Source: Diphasiastrum complanatum | Taxonomy: Eukaryota > Streptophyta > Lycopodiopsida > Lycopodiales > Lycopodiaceae | Direction: 5' to 3' | Length of the DNA: 64,000 nt | NCBI GenBank assembly: GCA_029204225.1 | Contig: CM055095.1 | Span: forward strand, 74,269,501-74,333,500 | Shown here: piece after piece, positions 1 to 10,870 of the stretch | Position numbering within the stretch: position 1 is the stretch's first letter | How the letters are laid out: each line of letters begins with the position of its first letter | Notes under the pieces: model-generated | Told to the model about the DNA's origin: nothing | Seen by the model: the letters and a program-made list of their open reading frames with translations, nothing else | The model's database searches: none | Made by a program: the position numbers and the translations under genes

Positions 1-2
1 GA

Positions 3-1409
3 CTTGCACCTATACCTGATGGTAGAAAACTAGTCAAGTGCAAGTGGATCTACAAGATTAAAACAGGTCCTGATGGAGAAAACATCAGATACAAGGAAAG
101 GTTGGTTGCTAAAGGTTTTTCACAGAAGTATGGGACTGACTACATTGATACTTTCTCACCGTTAGTCAAACATACATCAAGTCGCTTGTTATTCGCGTAT
201 GTAGTGGCTCATGATTTGAAAATCCATATTGTGGATGAGAAAACTGCTTTCTAGCACGCTGAATTGAAAGAAGACTTATTCATGGACCAACTACTTGGTT
301 TTGTAAGCCAAGAATATCTAGAATACGGATTTCACATGAACAAAAGCATTTATGGTCTCAAACAGGCAGCGAGACAATGGTATAGAAAGAAGGACGAAGA
401 ACTACATTCCATAGGCTTCAAACCTCTATTTGCTGAATCAAATGTCTATATCAAACATGTCCAAAATGAAATAATCATTTTAGCTATTTATGATGATGAC
501 ACGCTTATCTTCTCAAGAAGAGGTAAGTTAATTTCGTGTCAAAAGAGACATTTCTGAAATATTTGAGATCGTTGACCTAGGAGAAGCTAAAATCTATCTA
601 GGCTTGCAGAATGTGAGAGACTTTGAAGGTGGTAAGTTGTATCTTCACCAACAAAAGTACACTCAAAAGATCATTGAAGACTTCAACATGCTCGAATGCA
701 AAGGTGTGCATACTCCCATGATACTTGGAACAATACTGAACAAGGCAGATTGTCTACAGACTCTCGAGGAAGAGAAACAAATGACTGATTGAATCATTGT
801 TATATCTAGCAAACAACACCAGACCTGATATAGCATTTGCAGTATACAGGCTGAGCCAATATAATCAGAACCCAGGATCGTTACATTGGAAGTTGGCAAA
901 GAGAGTACTACAATATCTCCAAGAAATGAAAGAGTATGGACTGTGTTATTCGAAGGAAGCTGGATTTCACATCGAATCTTACAGTGACGCAAGCTAGGCA
1001 TCCATGAAGGATGATAAGCAAAAGTATTTCAGGAGGTTGTACTCTAGCATCTGGCGCAGCCATACTCTGGATTAGCAAGAAGCATACAACAGTCGCTCAA
1101 CCTTCTTGTGAAGCAGAATATGTAGCAATAGCCAAGATGGCAAATGAGCTGATCTGGATTAAATAGATATTGGAAGGATTTGGTGAATCTAGTTTTGAAC
1201 CTTATGTCTTGTTAATGGATAACACTTCAACAATCTATCTTACGAAAGATCATGTATTTCACTCGAAAACAAAGCATATAGCTATCAAGTATCATGTGAT
1301 TTGGGACTCAGTCGAGAAGAAGATACTGAAGATAGTCTTCATACCCACAGAGGAAATGACAGCTGATATCTTTACAAAGCCACTAAGTAAAGCCTTGTTC
1401 GAAAAATAG
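3..1409 (+). pseudogene. Ty1/copia pol relic A: reverse transcriptase and RNase H
   Basis: Decayed 3' half of a copia polyprotein. Reading through the breaks shows the RT start (KWIYKIKTGPDG, LVAKGFSQKYGTDY), then SIYGLKQAARQWY and a degenerate catalytic box (IYDDD where copia has YVDD). After a frameshift near 785 comes the RT-RNase H connection (NTRPDIAFAVYRLSQ), and finally the RNase H end (KHIAIKYHVIWDSVEKK, ADIFTKPLSKALFEK). A stop at about 253 (TAFx) and stops near 995, 1055 and 1165 break the frame, so no protein can be made. The 5' end runs off the window. It is followed at once by a polypurine tract and the first bases of an LTR, which fixes the strand and the end of the element. Confidence 0.9.
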
Positions 1410-1440
1410 CGAAGAAGATTGGGGTTAATCCAACTGCCAC

Positions 1441-1495
1441 TTTGAGAGGGAGTGTAGAACAACTAATCAGACAGATCTTGATTCTACCAACAAAG
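1441..1495 (+). mobile_element. polypurine tract and LTR stub of element A
   Basis: TTTGAGAGGGAG (1441-1452) is a copia-type polypurine tract directly after the RNase H relic. The TGTAGAACAAC that follows (from 1453) would be the start of element A's 3' LTR. Only 43 bp remain before the LTR of element B begins at 1496, so B landed inside A's LTR. The five bases before B are CAAAG; the matching duplicate is not available because B is truncated. Confidence 0.6.
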
Positions 1496-2231
1496 TGTGA
1501 AGAATTGAAAAAGACTATCTATGTTAGATATAGGGGTCTTATGTTTTTTACATCAAGCATCTAGGTGTAGGATGTTGATAGGAACAAATTTGGCATAGAT
1601 GGCAAATTATGCATTTCCACTTGTAATGCCACTATTGAGCCAAAATAGAGTAAGAGGCTAAACTCGTGCCAATTAGAGTGTAGACAAGTGTAATGCTTTT
1701 GTTTGATGAATTCTAAGAGGTCCAATAGGATTTAGAGGTGGAACCATGTGAGGTCCAATAGGAATTTGAGGTGTGCTTGAATATAGTCCAATAGAATTAA
1801 GAGGTGCATAAATCAATGGTCCAATAGGATTAAGAGGTGACAAAGTATGGTCCAATCATAGTTAAGCATAGTGGTAGATCGTGGATCTACTAATATAATT
1901 GTACTCCTTATTTTGAAGCTAATTGATCTGGTGATCATATGGATTTTGAGTGTTATTGGATTTCTAGCTTTCTCTCTCTACCCAAGTGCTCATGATGCTT
2001 TTTCTCTCTCTACCCGAGGAGAGCAGCTTGTTTTTACTTAGATGATTTTTTGAATACTTTTCACACGTGTGAGTGAGAGTTGGAAGTGATTGAATGCATG
2101 TAGTAGTGTGTTTTTGCCATAGAATCAAAGATTGATCTTGAATCTCAATCTAGTCTTGATCTTGGTGCATCTACACACCTTAGGAGATCAAAAGTACATG
2201 TTGTGGACAATCCACACGTGTGAATTCAACA
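1496..2231 (+). repeat. 5' LTR of copia element B (same family as R)
   Basis: Starts TGTGAAGAATTG and ends GAATTCAACA, immediately followed by a primer-binding site. It is the reverse complement, with scattered differences, of the two LTRs of element R (39640-40376 and 45022-45757), which fixes both ends. It contains a diverged internal repeat of the phrase GGTCCAATAGGATT (about 1717-1856) and two copies of TCTCTCTCTACCC (about 1971-2021). Confidence 0.9.
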
Positions 2232-2243
2232 TGGTATCAGAGC
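2232..2243 (+). other. primer-binding site, initiator tRNA-Met, element B
   Basis: TGGTATCAGAGC, complementary to the 3' end of plant initiator tRNA-Met, abuts the LTR. It would prime minus-strand synthesis. The leader 2244-2987 has no coding signal and matches the leader of R inverted. Confidence 0.9.
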
Positions 2244-2987
2244 CTACCTAAGGTTACCATGCATTTTGATCCATCTAAGTGAAAACTTTTCATCAATCTT
2301 GAGCTAGAAATTGTCAAGGCCCATTTTTCTAGCTATCTTGTTCAATTTTGGATCAAAAGAGATCAAAAGGACATTGATTGGGTCTGACCTAGTACTGTAC
2401 GGAATCAGGTGCTCAGACACGTGTGAGGAACATCCAATTTCAGTTTGGAGGTTCTCTCTCATGCTTGATCCATTTATCTTGCTTGATAGCTTGTTTTGAA
2501 GCTATTTTTGTCTAGTTTCTGATGCAATCAGTTTCATTCCATTTGGTTGTGCCAATCAGAAGTTATAAGCTTTTGAAGAGGGTTAGTTAGGGCACCTAGA
2601 CCTGGGTGGACACATTTGGTTTGGTCAAGATATTGCTTGGTTGATCCAAAATCACAGTTGTATGCTTACCAATCTCATCTATTTGTGATCTAGGCACTGT
2701 TTTGAGATCTTAGCCATTTTGTTTCATACAATATCATTGTATTTGAGTCAAATTTGGTTTGTTAGTGTACTTCACACGTGCTAAGAGTGTTTGATCCTAA
2801 CTTTGCCTATACTCCATCATTTGATGTGAATTAGATCTTGTTTTAGAGAGATTTGTGTAGCTAGTGAGAATCAATTCACAAATAGTTGCAAGATATTTCA
2901 TAGGAGCAGATAGTACTCTATTATTGGATCCTATTGAGAGTGTGTAGCAACATTTATTGTTCATCATTTGAGTTTTCTTCACTTCAA

Positions 2988-3696
2988 ATGTCTTCAATAG
3001 ATTCATCCTTGTTGGAACCAAGTGAAAGATTGTCCACTTCAAACTATTCAATTTGGAAAATGAGAATGGAGTCCATATTGATCCTTCAAGATGTGATGGA
3101 CATAGTTCCTGGCCTTGAAGAAGAACCACAAGTTCTTCAAGAGGTTCAAAAATACAAAAAGAGAGCTAGGATGGCTCTCCACTACATTAAGATGAATGTC
3201 TCTAATGAGATATCGAGAGAGATAGGTACTTGTACAACAACCAAAGAAGCTTGGGATGGTCTCAAGACTATCTATGAGGCTAAGAATACCTCTAGGCTTC
3301 TCACTCTTAGGAATAAAATCTTTCAAAGTAGCCAAAAGAGTGATGAGAGTGCATCTAGTTATGTTTTGAGAGTAAAAGATATTCATAGAGAACTTGCTTG
3401 TATTGGTGATTCCATCAATTAAAATGCGCTAGTTCAAGTCATTCTCAATGGCTTGAGAAGTGAATTTGATAACCTTGTGCAATCCTATGCCATTAAGGAG
3501 GAGCTACCAAGTCTGGAGGCTCTCCAAAATGTGCTAATTTTGGAAGAATCAAGACAAGAGTACAAGCTCTTGAGGATGGACAAGCTTTCTCTCACTTATA
3601 ATGATGGCAAAGCTCTCTTTGCCAAGGATAAGCACAAAGGGAGGAGCAAGAACCAACATCAACAATCCTCAAGCAAGGACAAAGTCAAATCCAAGG
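2988..3696 (+). pseudogene. copia gag relic, element B
   Basis: Retrotransposon capsid (gag) relic beginning MSSIDSSLLEPSERL, with the copia gag signature SNYSIWKMRMESIL, then KMNVSNEISREIGTCTT and LKTIYEAKNTSRLLTLRN. It is nearly the same protein as the gag of R on the other strand (44264-43185). A TAA at 3420-3422 breaks it. At about 3697, just before the zinc knuckle, similarity to R stops abruptly and unrelated sequence follows, so the 3' part of B is missing. The upstream in-frame ATG at 2934 would add 18 residues, but the R and N gags support the later start. Confidence 0.9.
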
Positions 3697-4680
3697 CAGA
3701 GAAAAATACAAATGTCTCAGTACAATCCAAAGGTAGTCCGACAATCTGTCTTCAACAATAGAAAGAGCTCATTCAAAAGGATGATTGACTACTAATTTAA
3801 ACTGCACGAATATCCATATGCAAATTTCAGAGTATTGATTTACATCAACATAGAGCAAGCTTTAGGATGTGTAAGTCCAGATATACGTCAGTGTAATGTA
3901 ACATTGATTTCAAATGTTAACATCACAATTAAGTTTCAAGCAATCGATTATTCGATCACACATGCAATCAAATAACCAATGAGTTTAAAGACAATCTTAG
4001 CAATGAATTTATGGTTGCTCGCATATGACAATATCAAGGCTAAGGAAGTGTCTGACCAGAGTTACAATCACAAGCACATTCGACAAGGTGAGGCTTACCA
4101 ACTATCAAAAACATAAGTACTCAACAAGTAGAAGGCTTATGAAAGCAGAGGCAAGGGAGAACTTGAAGACTCTAACTCTCTCTGTGATCTCCTAAAAAAC
4201 TCGGTGGTTGTATTGAAGCGTAAGTGGTGTACATATAGGGAATGAGCGCGAAAGTACGTAGCTCTCTAGTAACCGATATGCCGCTTCTTGTTTAATTTAA
4301 TTGACTAATTCCATCAAATAAGAAAATTACAAGTATACAATTTTCTAGGTGGCATCCTTGTCATGCGGCTTTGCTCCAATGAGAAGCAAGCACGTGGAAG
4401 GTTACAATCTGTGCTTGAGGCACAATAATTGAGTCTTCTAGACTGTTCCACTCTTAGGGCTATCCTTCTTAATAAGGTTCATGTCATTTCGTAACTGCCC
4501 TTCAAGTTATAGTCCTTCAGTCACATTTATTTAGGCCTCTTTATCTACAATATATATATGAATAACTTGTCATTGTCGGATCCATTAGATATTTCTTCAT
4601 ATTCGGTGGTTATCTTCATCATTTGAGTATCACAAAATAGTAATTCAAGAAAAATATGCATGTAATAGGGTATTACAATT
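3697..4680. other. non-coding stretch, unassigned
   Basis: About 1 kb between the truncated gag of B and the protease relic of C. Short open stretches only, no recognisable protein motif on either strand. It may hold the rest of the C element (on the minus strand, downstream of its protease) or an old LTR, but I see no paired repeat or terminal motif that settles it. Confidence 0.4.
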
Positions 4681-5229
4681 TCGTTGAGTTGGTTGAATAT
4701 CAGTCAAACCCAAGGCATGAGCAGTGTCTTCTGTTATAATATGGGCACTCGAACATGAATCAATCGGCACATTTTTTATTAAGCATCCAGCAATTGTGAC
4801 ATCGATTTATGGTGCACCGAGGTCTCCCAAATCAATAGATAGTATGCCAACATTTGGTAGAGAGCCAATATCAATTACAATATCATAATCCTTCATCTTC
4901 ACTTTCGTGATAGACTTGTCAATTGTGGCATCAGAAAGCTTGGTCTTCTTAATTTCAACGTCTCCTTCCTCGAATGTGACTTTCTTTTCTGCAACATTTG
5001 TCTGTAATTCAAAATTGATAATCTCCTTAGCTTCTACAGAAATATCCTCCAAAAATAGCTTTGTTGCATCACGATCATAATCGGGATCATCTTTAAGATC
5101 TTCCTTCGTCACAGATTTGTTCGATGATTTCTTCTTTGAGGAATTTCTTCTCTTCTTCAAAGAAACTTTCGAGTCATATTTTGAGGAGATTTTGCTTCTC
5201 GTGGTTACTTTTCGACATTGCTCGGCCAA
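4681..5229 (-). pseudogene. gypsy aspartic protease relic, element C
   Basis: Reads leftwards from the Lys/Ser-rich gag tail (MAEQCRKVTTRSKIS) into an acidic linker and a retropepsin-like fold. IDVTIAGCLIKNVPIDSCSS corresponds to the catalytic Asp-Ser-Gly loop of Ty3/gypsy proteases, here D-S-C: the invariant Gly is replaced. It is followed by AHIITEDTAHALGL. A TAA at 4811-4809 lies in the same frame between linker and protease. Nothing of RT is recognisable further left. Dead gene. Confidence 0.7.
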
Positions 5230-5235
5230 GATTGG

Positions 5236-6604
5236 TCAATTGTCTTCGTCTGTACAACGACATCTACTGAAGCGTTTCCTTTCGAATTTGCAACAACAGT
5301 AGGTGTAGCAAAACTGGTACTTTGGACGTGACTTTTGCGATTGTGGACAGTCAGGATATTTGTGGCTAGGTTCTTTATAGTTCGAGCAGAGATGTACATA
5401 TCCAATCGGCTTCTGTGGTTGTGGACAGTCAGGCAAAAAATGTCCCGGTTCTCCACAATTATAACAATCACCCGAAACTGGTTTTGTCGAATTGGTGACC
5501 TTCGTTGCTGGTGCCAAAAACTCTGGAGGGTTGTGTCTTTTGGGTGCAAATTTGGTTTGGATTGTTGGTTTGGTGTTGTGGTATCCTGAACATAATTTGT
5601 AGTCGCATCACCTTGAAATATAAAGAGCACTTCTTGGGTAGGATCTTCAACATACTTTACATTCATAGATTTGTAGTCTATACCATATTCTTGAGTTCAA
5701 AGAAGAAGCTTTCAGTCTTTTGTCTGCAACTTCTGAAATTTGAACTTTCAAATTGTTGAACTTCTTATTAAAATTAGCCATATTATTTTTTCAAAGCTTT
5801 TCAAGTTTAGATGTTCCAGACTTGTCCTTAGTGCTTGTGCTATCTTCTTTTTGTTTGGACTTTTGTTTCTTTTTTCGATCTCCCTCATCAGCTTTTGAGT
5901 CTGATGAATCACTGGAATCAGATTCGAAACTGGAAGAACTTGAATAGGATTCAAAGTTAGATTCATCTTCACTGCCACTACAATCATGTTTAGACTTTCA
6001 AGTTCGTCTAGTAGATCATCTTTTTGCGTGCTAACTTCAAGTCTCGTTCTCAACATTTGATATGACTGCTGATAAGGAAGTCATATCTCATTGTCTGCAG
6101 TATCAATCAATTTTTGGTGGTAAACCTATCAAAAACCACTCGACTTGCATCATGACAGGATACACTCTGGTTAGTTTTCCAATTATATTCTTTACTTTTT
6201 GTGTATACCTTCGTAGAGATTCTTTACTCTTTTTTTGCACATTGTTGAGTCGTTCGAGAACTCTGAATGAATAACCAATTTCTCTGAACTGGTTCAGAAA
6301 CACATCTTTCAGTAGCAACCAAGTAGCCTCATGTCCTGGTTCAACTTGATTGTACCATATGCGTGCTTGCTTTCTCAGAAGACTAGGAAAGATAGCTTGT
6401 CAGCATCCGCACCTTCATTGTTCAAGTTAACAATTGAATCGAACTGCGAAACATAATTGTCAGCATTATTCGAAGATGTTCCTTCAAATAATCATATTTG
6501 ATCTTCGAGATTGAAGTGAAATGGGGAGTAGGGAATTCCATAATCGGTTCTAGATCCGGTTCAAGTTCAAGAATCGACAAGTTATTCACTTGTTGACTAT
6601 TCAA
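5236..6604 (-). pseudogene. gypsy gag relic with zinc knuckle, element C
   Basis: Gag of a Ty3/gypsy element in several frames. The capsid region is FLRKQARIWYNQVEPGHEATW, then LLKDVFLNQFREIG and ESLRRYTQKVKNIIGKL, ending VEWFLIGLPPKI, the usual layout of plant gypsy gag. Then comes a charged linker and a clean CCHC knuckle CYNCGEPGHFLPDC (5466-5425). A second degenerate knuckle CSNYKEPSHKYPDC has lost its second Cys. Frameshifts occur near 6375, 6100, 5750 and 5500. The knuckle identifies it as the RNA-binding nucleocapsid part. Confidence 0.85.
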
Positions 6605-7122
6605 AGGGCACTACTTTATATGAGAAAAAAAAAATGGCAATTGTTCAAGCCTCTATTCCAAGAAATCCTTCATGGAGCTCTCAACAGTACGATTGACCTC
6701 AAAGAAGCTGCAATCGAAATTCTACCAACACATGTCTTCAAGAGACAACTATGAGCAACAAACCTTTGATCCATTCCTTCACCTCCACCACCACCCCATA
6801 TCCAAGTCACTTCTTGCCACTTATCCTCATCTTCATCTCATTACGGTTCATTCTCACCTTGTGTTGTTTTCATACCATATTCAACAACCCAAGCTCTTGT
6901 ACATCATCCATTGAATCATCAGCGTGAGCAATTAGAAATACAAACCATCAAAGAGCCAAATCTTCTGGAGACGCTCATACTTCTTCAAAGCTTCATCTCC
7001 TATGGAATAGCACTTTACAAAATGATCCACATCTACAAGCCGCATTGACTTTGACTCCTCCCACACCATACGGAACGGGGTTCTTTGTATTGCCATTGGC
7101 GTGGGACCGCCAATCCAATTTG
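6605..7122. other. non-coding stretch
   Basis: No convincing gene. Short His/Leu-rich open frames on the plus strand (6672-6914) and a 67-codon minus frame (6993-7196) show no known motif. It probably belongs to the 5' leader of the minus-strand element C. Confidence 0.35.
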
Positions 7123-7690
7123 GAGGGGGATAATCTTAGCAACAAAGTAAAATCAAAGTAAAATAAAACACCGTGGCATGTGTATTGTAAGTCCACATGT
7201 GAGTACTTGTTAATAAACTCCTACCATGGCATGTGTGTTATAAGTCCATGAGTAGAAACTTAATTAAATTCTAAACTTTTAAGTTAGAAAACTTAACATA
7301 GAAAACTTAATCTTAGAAACTTAAGCTTAGAAAATAAAAGATTTTAAGCTATCTTGAGTTCTAAGTTTAGAGTCTTAGGCTTTCTAGGTTAGAATTTGAG
7401 AAGTTTAGAAGCTTTAGAATGGCAAGTTTTAGAAACTAATCCCATAAGTTAGTAGAAGCTTATGGAAGGCCCTTCTTGCTATAAGAAGAGAGGCATTCCC
7501 CTTGTAAAATAACACTTTTGAGATTATGCTAAATTGCTATCTCTTTTGAGATTATCTTGCTATTTCACTTTTGTTCCCATTGGAAGGTGCATAGCATCGA
7601 GCCTCCTCTTGCCTCCTTTCATTGGATTATCATGGCATGCTTTATTTGTTGATTATTTAGTTAGCCGCAATTTATTACGAGCTCTGACAT
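7123..7690 (+). repeat. candidate solo or partial LTR (D)
   Basis: A polypurine-like GGAGGGGGA (7123-7131) precedes AT-rich, gene-free DNA with a repeated phrase (TGGCATGTGT.TT.TAAGTCCA at about 7164 and 7215). A run of diverged AACTTAAGCTTAGAAA repeats follows (7250-7420), with a TATA-like CTTGCTATAAGAAGAG near 7470. The right edge is where the protease relic of E begins. It looks like an LTR promoter region, but the second copy is absent, so the ends are uncertain. Confidence 0.35.
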
Positions 7691-8732
7691 TTTGAATGTG
7701 ATGAGTTGTCTCCAAGTTGCACAACTCTTGTATGGGTGAATGACTTGTAGTCCTTGAACCAGTCGCAATGGTGAGTCATGTGTTGAGTTTTCAGAATCTA
7801 GATACTAGATATTGATATCCTATTGTTCTCCGACTTTGGTCATGAAAGTTGCTTTATCTTCTTCTTGTTGCTGAATTGAGTAATTGGTTGTAGCATTGTG
7901 TGCTTGTTGTTGGAACTGCTTCTTCTTTTTATTGTTGTACTTCAAAGTTCAGCAGTCCTTGATTTCGTGGCCAGTTCTCTGACAGTATCTACAGAATAGT
8001 TTCTACACTGGTTGGAATGATGAAGAACTTGAATTCGATCTTGAACCGGACTACATGTTGTTCTTCTTGTCAGTATAATCTGACTTTGTAGATCTCTTGA
8101 ATCTAAACTTCTGATTTTTTGAATATAGAGCTTGAGAATCCGATTCTGAGCCTGGGGAGAATGTTGATCTTCTTATCTCCTCTTGTAGAAACAGTGATAT
8201 TACTCCTGATAGAGTGAGGTGCTCCTGTGCAGAAATTGCCATTACCCAATTTTCGTAGGCTTCAGGTAGACTCGAGAATAGAGTCATGAGTGCATTGGAA
8301 TCTTCTATGACTGAGCCAGTTGCAGTCATCTACTCCATAAGATTTTTGAACATGTTGAGATGACTTGAAACACTTTCTGTGTCAGACATTCTCAAGGTGA
8401 AGAATTTCTTCCTCAAATGTAACTTAGAAGTAACAACTCTGATATCGTAGAGAGTTGCTAAGATGTCCCATGCAGTTTTAACAGTCTGAACAACACGTAT
8501 GTGGCTGATCTGAGTATCCTTGATGTTGAGAGTGATCATGACAAATGCTTTGCCATCTCTCAGTCTCCACTTTTGGTGATGCTGGCTGCATCACCTTTTG
8601 GTTTGAGCTCTGTGCCATCAACGATGTCCCACAGTTTTTTGGCTAGTAGTATAACCTTCATCTTGAATTTCCAGAGATGGTAGTTATCTCCATCGAGTTT
8701 GTCAATGAGAGATGAACTAGATGATGGATCCA
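7675..8732 (-). pseudogene. copia gag-protease relic, element E (Tnt1-like gag)
   Basis: On the minus strand gag starts MDPSSSSSLIDKLDGDNYHL at 8732, the classic copia gag opening (LDGxNYxxWKFKM). TAWDILATLYDIRVV and HLNMFKNLM follow, then FSSLPEAYENWVMAI and a CCHC knuckle CRYCQRTGHEIKDC near 7990-7950. After frameshifts the protease flank HMTHHCDWFKDYK and VVQLGDNSSHS is visible near 7780-7690, where the element is cut off. Stops at about 8565, 8330 and 8050 kill it. The gag is clearly of a different copia lineage from B/R. Confidence 0.85.
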
Positions 8733-8864
8733 TTTTGGTAGAATGAGATCGTTGGTAGAAACAACGATTGTCGGAATACTGTTGGCTGCGCGTTTGCTAG
8801 AGAGACATCTTGGTAGAAACAAGACTGATAATCTGTAGTAGAAATGTAGATTACTAAAATGCCT

Positions 8865-8876
8865 GCTCTGATACCA
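8865..8876 (-). other. primer-binding site, initiator tRNA-Met, element E
   Basis: Plus-strand GCTCTGATACCA, i.e. TGGTATCAGAGC on the minus strand, lies 133 bp before the E gag start and directly beside the LTR beginning at 8877. Confidence 0.85.
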
Positions 8877-9240
8877 TGTTGTAAAAATGTGGGGACAAGC
8901 AACGGAAGCTTGGGCATTGTCGTGTAGGAGCGAAAACACAACAATTAGTAGCATAGATATTCAAGATGAATCATTCATACAAAATTGCGCAAATGAACAA
9001 TACAGTAGTGAGACAAAGATTGCACTTTGATTAATATCAACAATGAATACAATGGCTTGAAGTAATAACTTCATCTTGTTGAGCGTGATAACACTGGCTA
9101 CATAAGAACTCAGATTATAACGTTAAAAACTTGATTAACACTTACATTTCTTGATTCAACTAGTAGTATATATTTACAAGTGTCTTTAGGAATATCTTAC
9201 AAGCATTGAATGCTATTTATGCCAGTCTATGTATATGTAC
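8877..9240 (-). repeat. 5' LTR of element E (right end uncertain)
   Basis: Begins TGTTGTAAAAATG next to the primer site (so it ends CATTTTTACAACA on the minus strand). No second copy exists in the window, so the far end is only estimated from the change of sequence character near 9240. Confidence 0.5.
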
Positions 9241-9339
9241 AAAGTGGGTACCTGCACTTGGGATATTTAACGGTCCAGTTGTTTTTAGGGTTGATGTAAG
9301 TTGGTGACGTCGGTCTGCCACTATTGGAGAAACCTGAAA

Positions 9340-9838
9340 AACGCGAAGGTGCCTTTGAATAGAGAAGGCATGTAAATCCCGAAGGTGAAAAAATCCCTTA
9401 AAGCGAAGGCAGAAAAAATCCAAAAAATCCTATAGTGCTTTTAAATTGGACAGTGTCACATTTTTCTCGAAGGTGTGAAAAATGCGAAAAACCTGACCCT
9501 ACCTTTAAATGGGGTTTTGGCCACAGTGTCGCATTTTCCTGAAGGTACAAAAATGCAGAAAACCCGACAGTGCCCTTAAAATGAATTTTGATCACAGTGT
9601 CGCATTTTGCCCGAAGGTGCAAAAATGTGAAATGCCTTTAAAACATAGGCAAAGAAAAAGCGAAAAAACCCGACAATGTTGCTTTTTCCCGACAGTGCAA
9701 AAAAGGTGAAGGTGCCTAAAAATGATTAAGGCAAAAAAATCCCTAAGGTGCAAAAAAGGCGACAGTGCCTTAAAACAAAAAATGCTTTAAGGAAAAATGA
9801 AGTGTGGAAAAATGCGAAGATCCAAAATATATTGTCGG
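9340..9838 (+). repeat. degenerate short tandem repeat
   Basis: Repeated phrases CAGTGTCGCATTTTCC, CGAAGGTGCAAAAATG and CCCGACAGTGCC recur with a spacing of about 60-85 bp (CAGTGTC at 9451, 9534 and 9595; further decayed copies to 9838). A-rich and gene-free; the open frames crossing it are by-products of the repeat. Confidence 0.65.
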
Positions 9839-9906
9839 CCCCCTTCAGCTATTTGCAGGGTGCTCATTACTTGAACGATTTGTTAAGGCTAAGCATAAGA
9901 AATCTA

Positions 9907-10870
9907 ACAGCAAGCTCACACATGACTTTTCACAAAGAGTACGTCACTTCTTTGTTGCCATATGGAGATGACAAGAGGGTGATCTACACGGCCAATGATG
10001 GTGAGTGTGCAATCAAAGGGACTGGCACAATTCTTATTTCTCTCTCTACAAATAGGAATGTTCATTTGAAGGATGTTTTGTTCATACCTTCCATTACTAA
10101 GAACTTACTTAGTGTTAGCCAAATGCTAAGCAAGGGTCTTAAGGTTGAGTTTGATGATATTGTGATTGCAAGAGGTAAAAGACAAGGGAACTTATTCATA
10201 TTGCTAACCAAGTTGGATGTGTGGCAAGAGAGCAAATGTCAAGTCAAGAGGTTTGGCACAAGAGGATGGGGCATCTCAACTTCAAGTCATTGGAGGTAAT
10301 GGCAAGAAAGCAAGTTGTGAGCCTTGTGCTTTGTCAAAGTCACATAGACTACCTTATACTAGATCTACAAAGCCTTTTCAAGTTATACATTTGGATATTC
10401 ATGGAATTACTACAATTAGCAATAGTGGAGCTAAGATGTATGTAACTTTCATTGATGATTTTAGTAGATTTTGTTGGATCTATCTACTAAAGAGCAAAGA
10501 TGAAGTGTATGATGTCTCTGTGAAGTTCAAGAATGCAAAGGGAGAACCAATTCACTACAAGGATCAAGTGCTTGAGGAGGTGAGTATATCTCAACCAAGT
10601 TCAAGGCCTTTTATGATGAGCATGGGATCAAGAGGGAGTACACAACTCCAAGGACACCACAATAAAATGGAGTGGCTGAGAGGAAGAATAGAAATTTATG
10701 TGAAAGTGCCAAAGCCATGAGGTTACGTGCTAATCTTCCAAAACCATTTTGGGATCAAGCTTTGTTGTGTGCTAACTTTCTATGCAATAAGTGGCCGAGT
10801 GCTATATTGGATGAAAGAACACCTTTTGAGATGCTATTCAATAGGAGGCCGAGTGTCAACTTTCTTAACC
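9907..10870 (+). pseudogene. copia protease-integrase relic G
   Basis: Starts within the copia protease (ASSHMTFHKEY) and continues through DVLFIPSITKNLLSVSQML to the pre-integrase region (VWHKRMGHLNFKSLEVM, then CEPCALSKSHRLPYTRSTKP: the HHCC zinc site). The integrase core follows: HLDIHGITTISNSG (first catalytic Asp), YVTFIDDFSRFCWIYLL, and after frameshifts MAERKNRNLCESAKAMRL with the catalytic Glu, then FWDQALLCANFLCNKWPS. It is cut off near 10870 at FNRRPSVNFL. Frameshifts lie near 10215-10290, 10550 and 10670. Same family as relic O on the minus strand. Confidence 0.9.
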
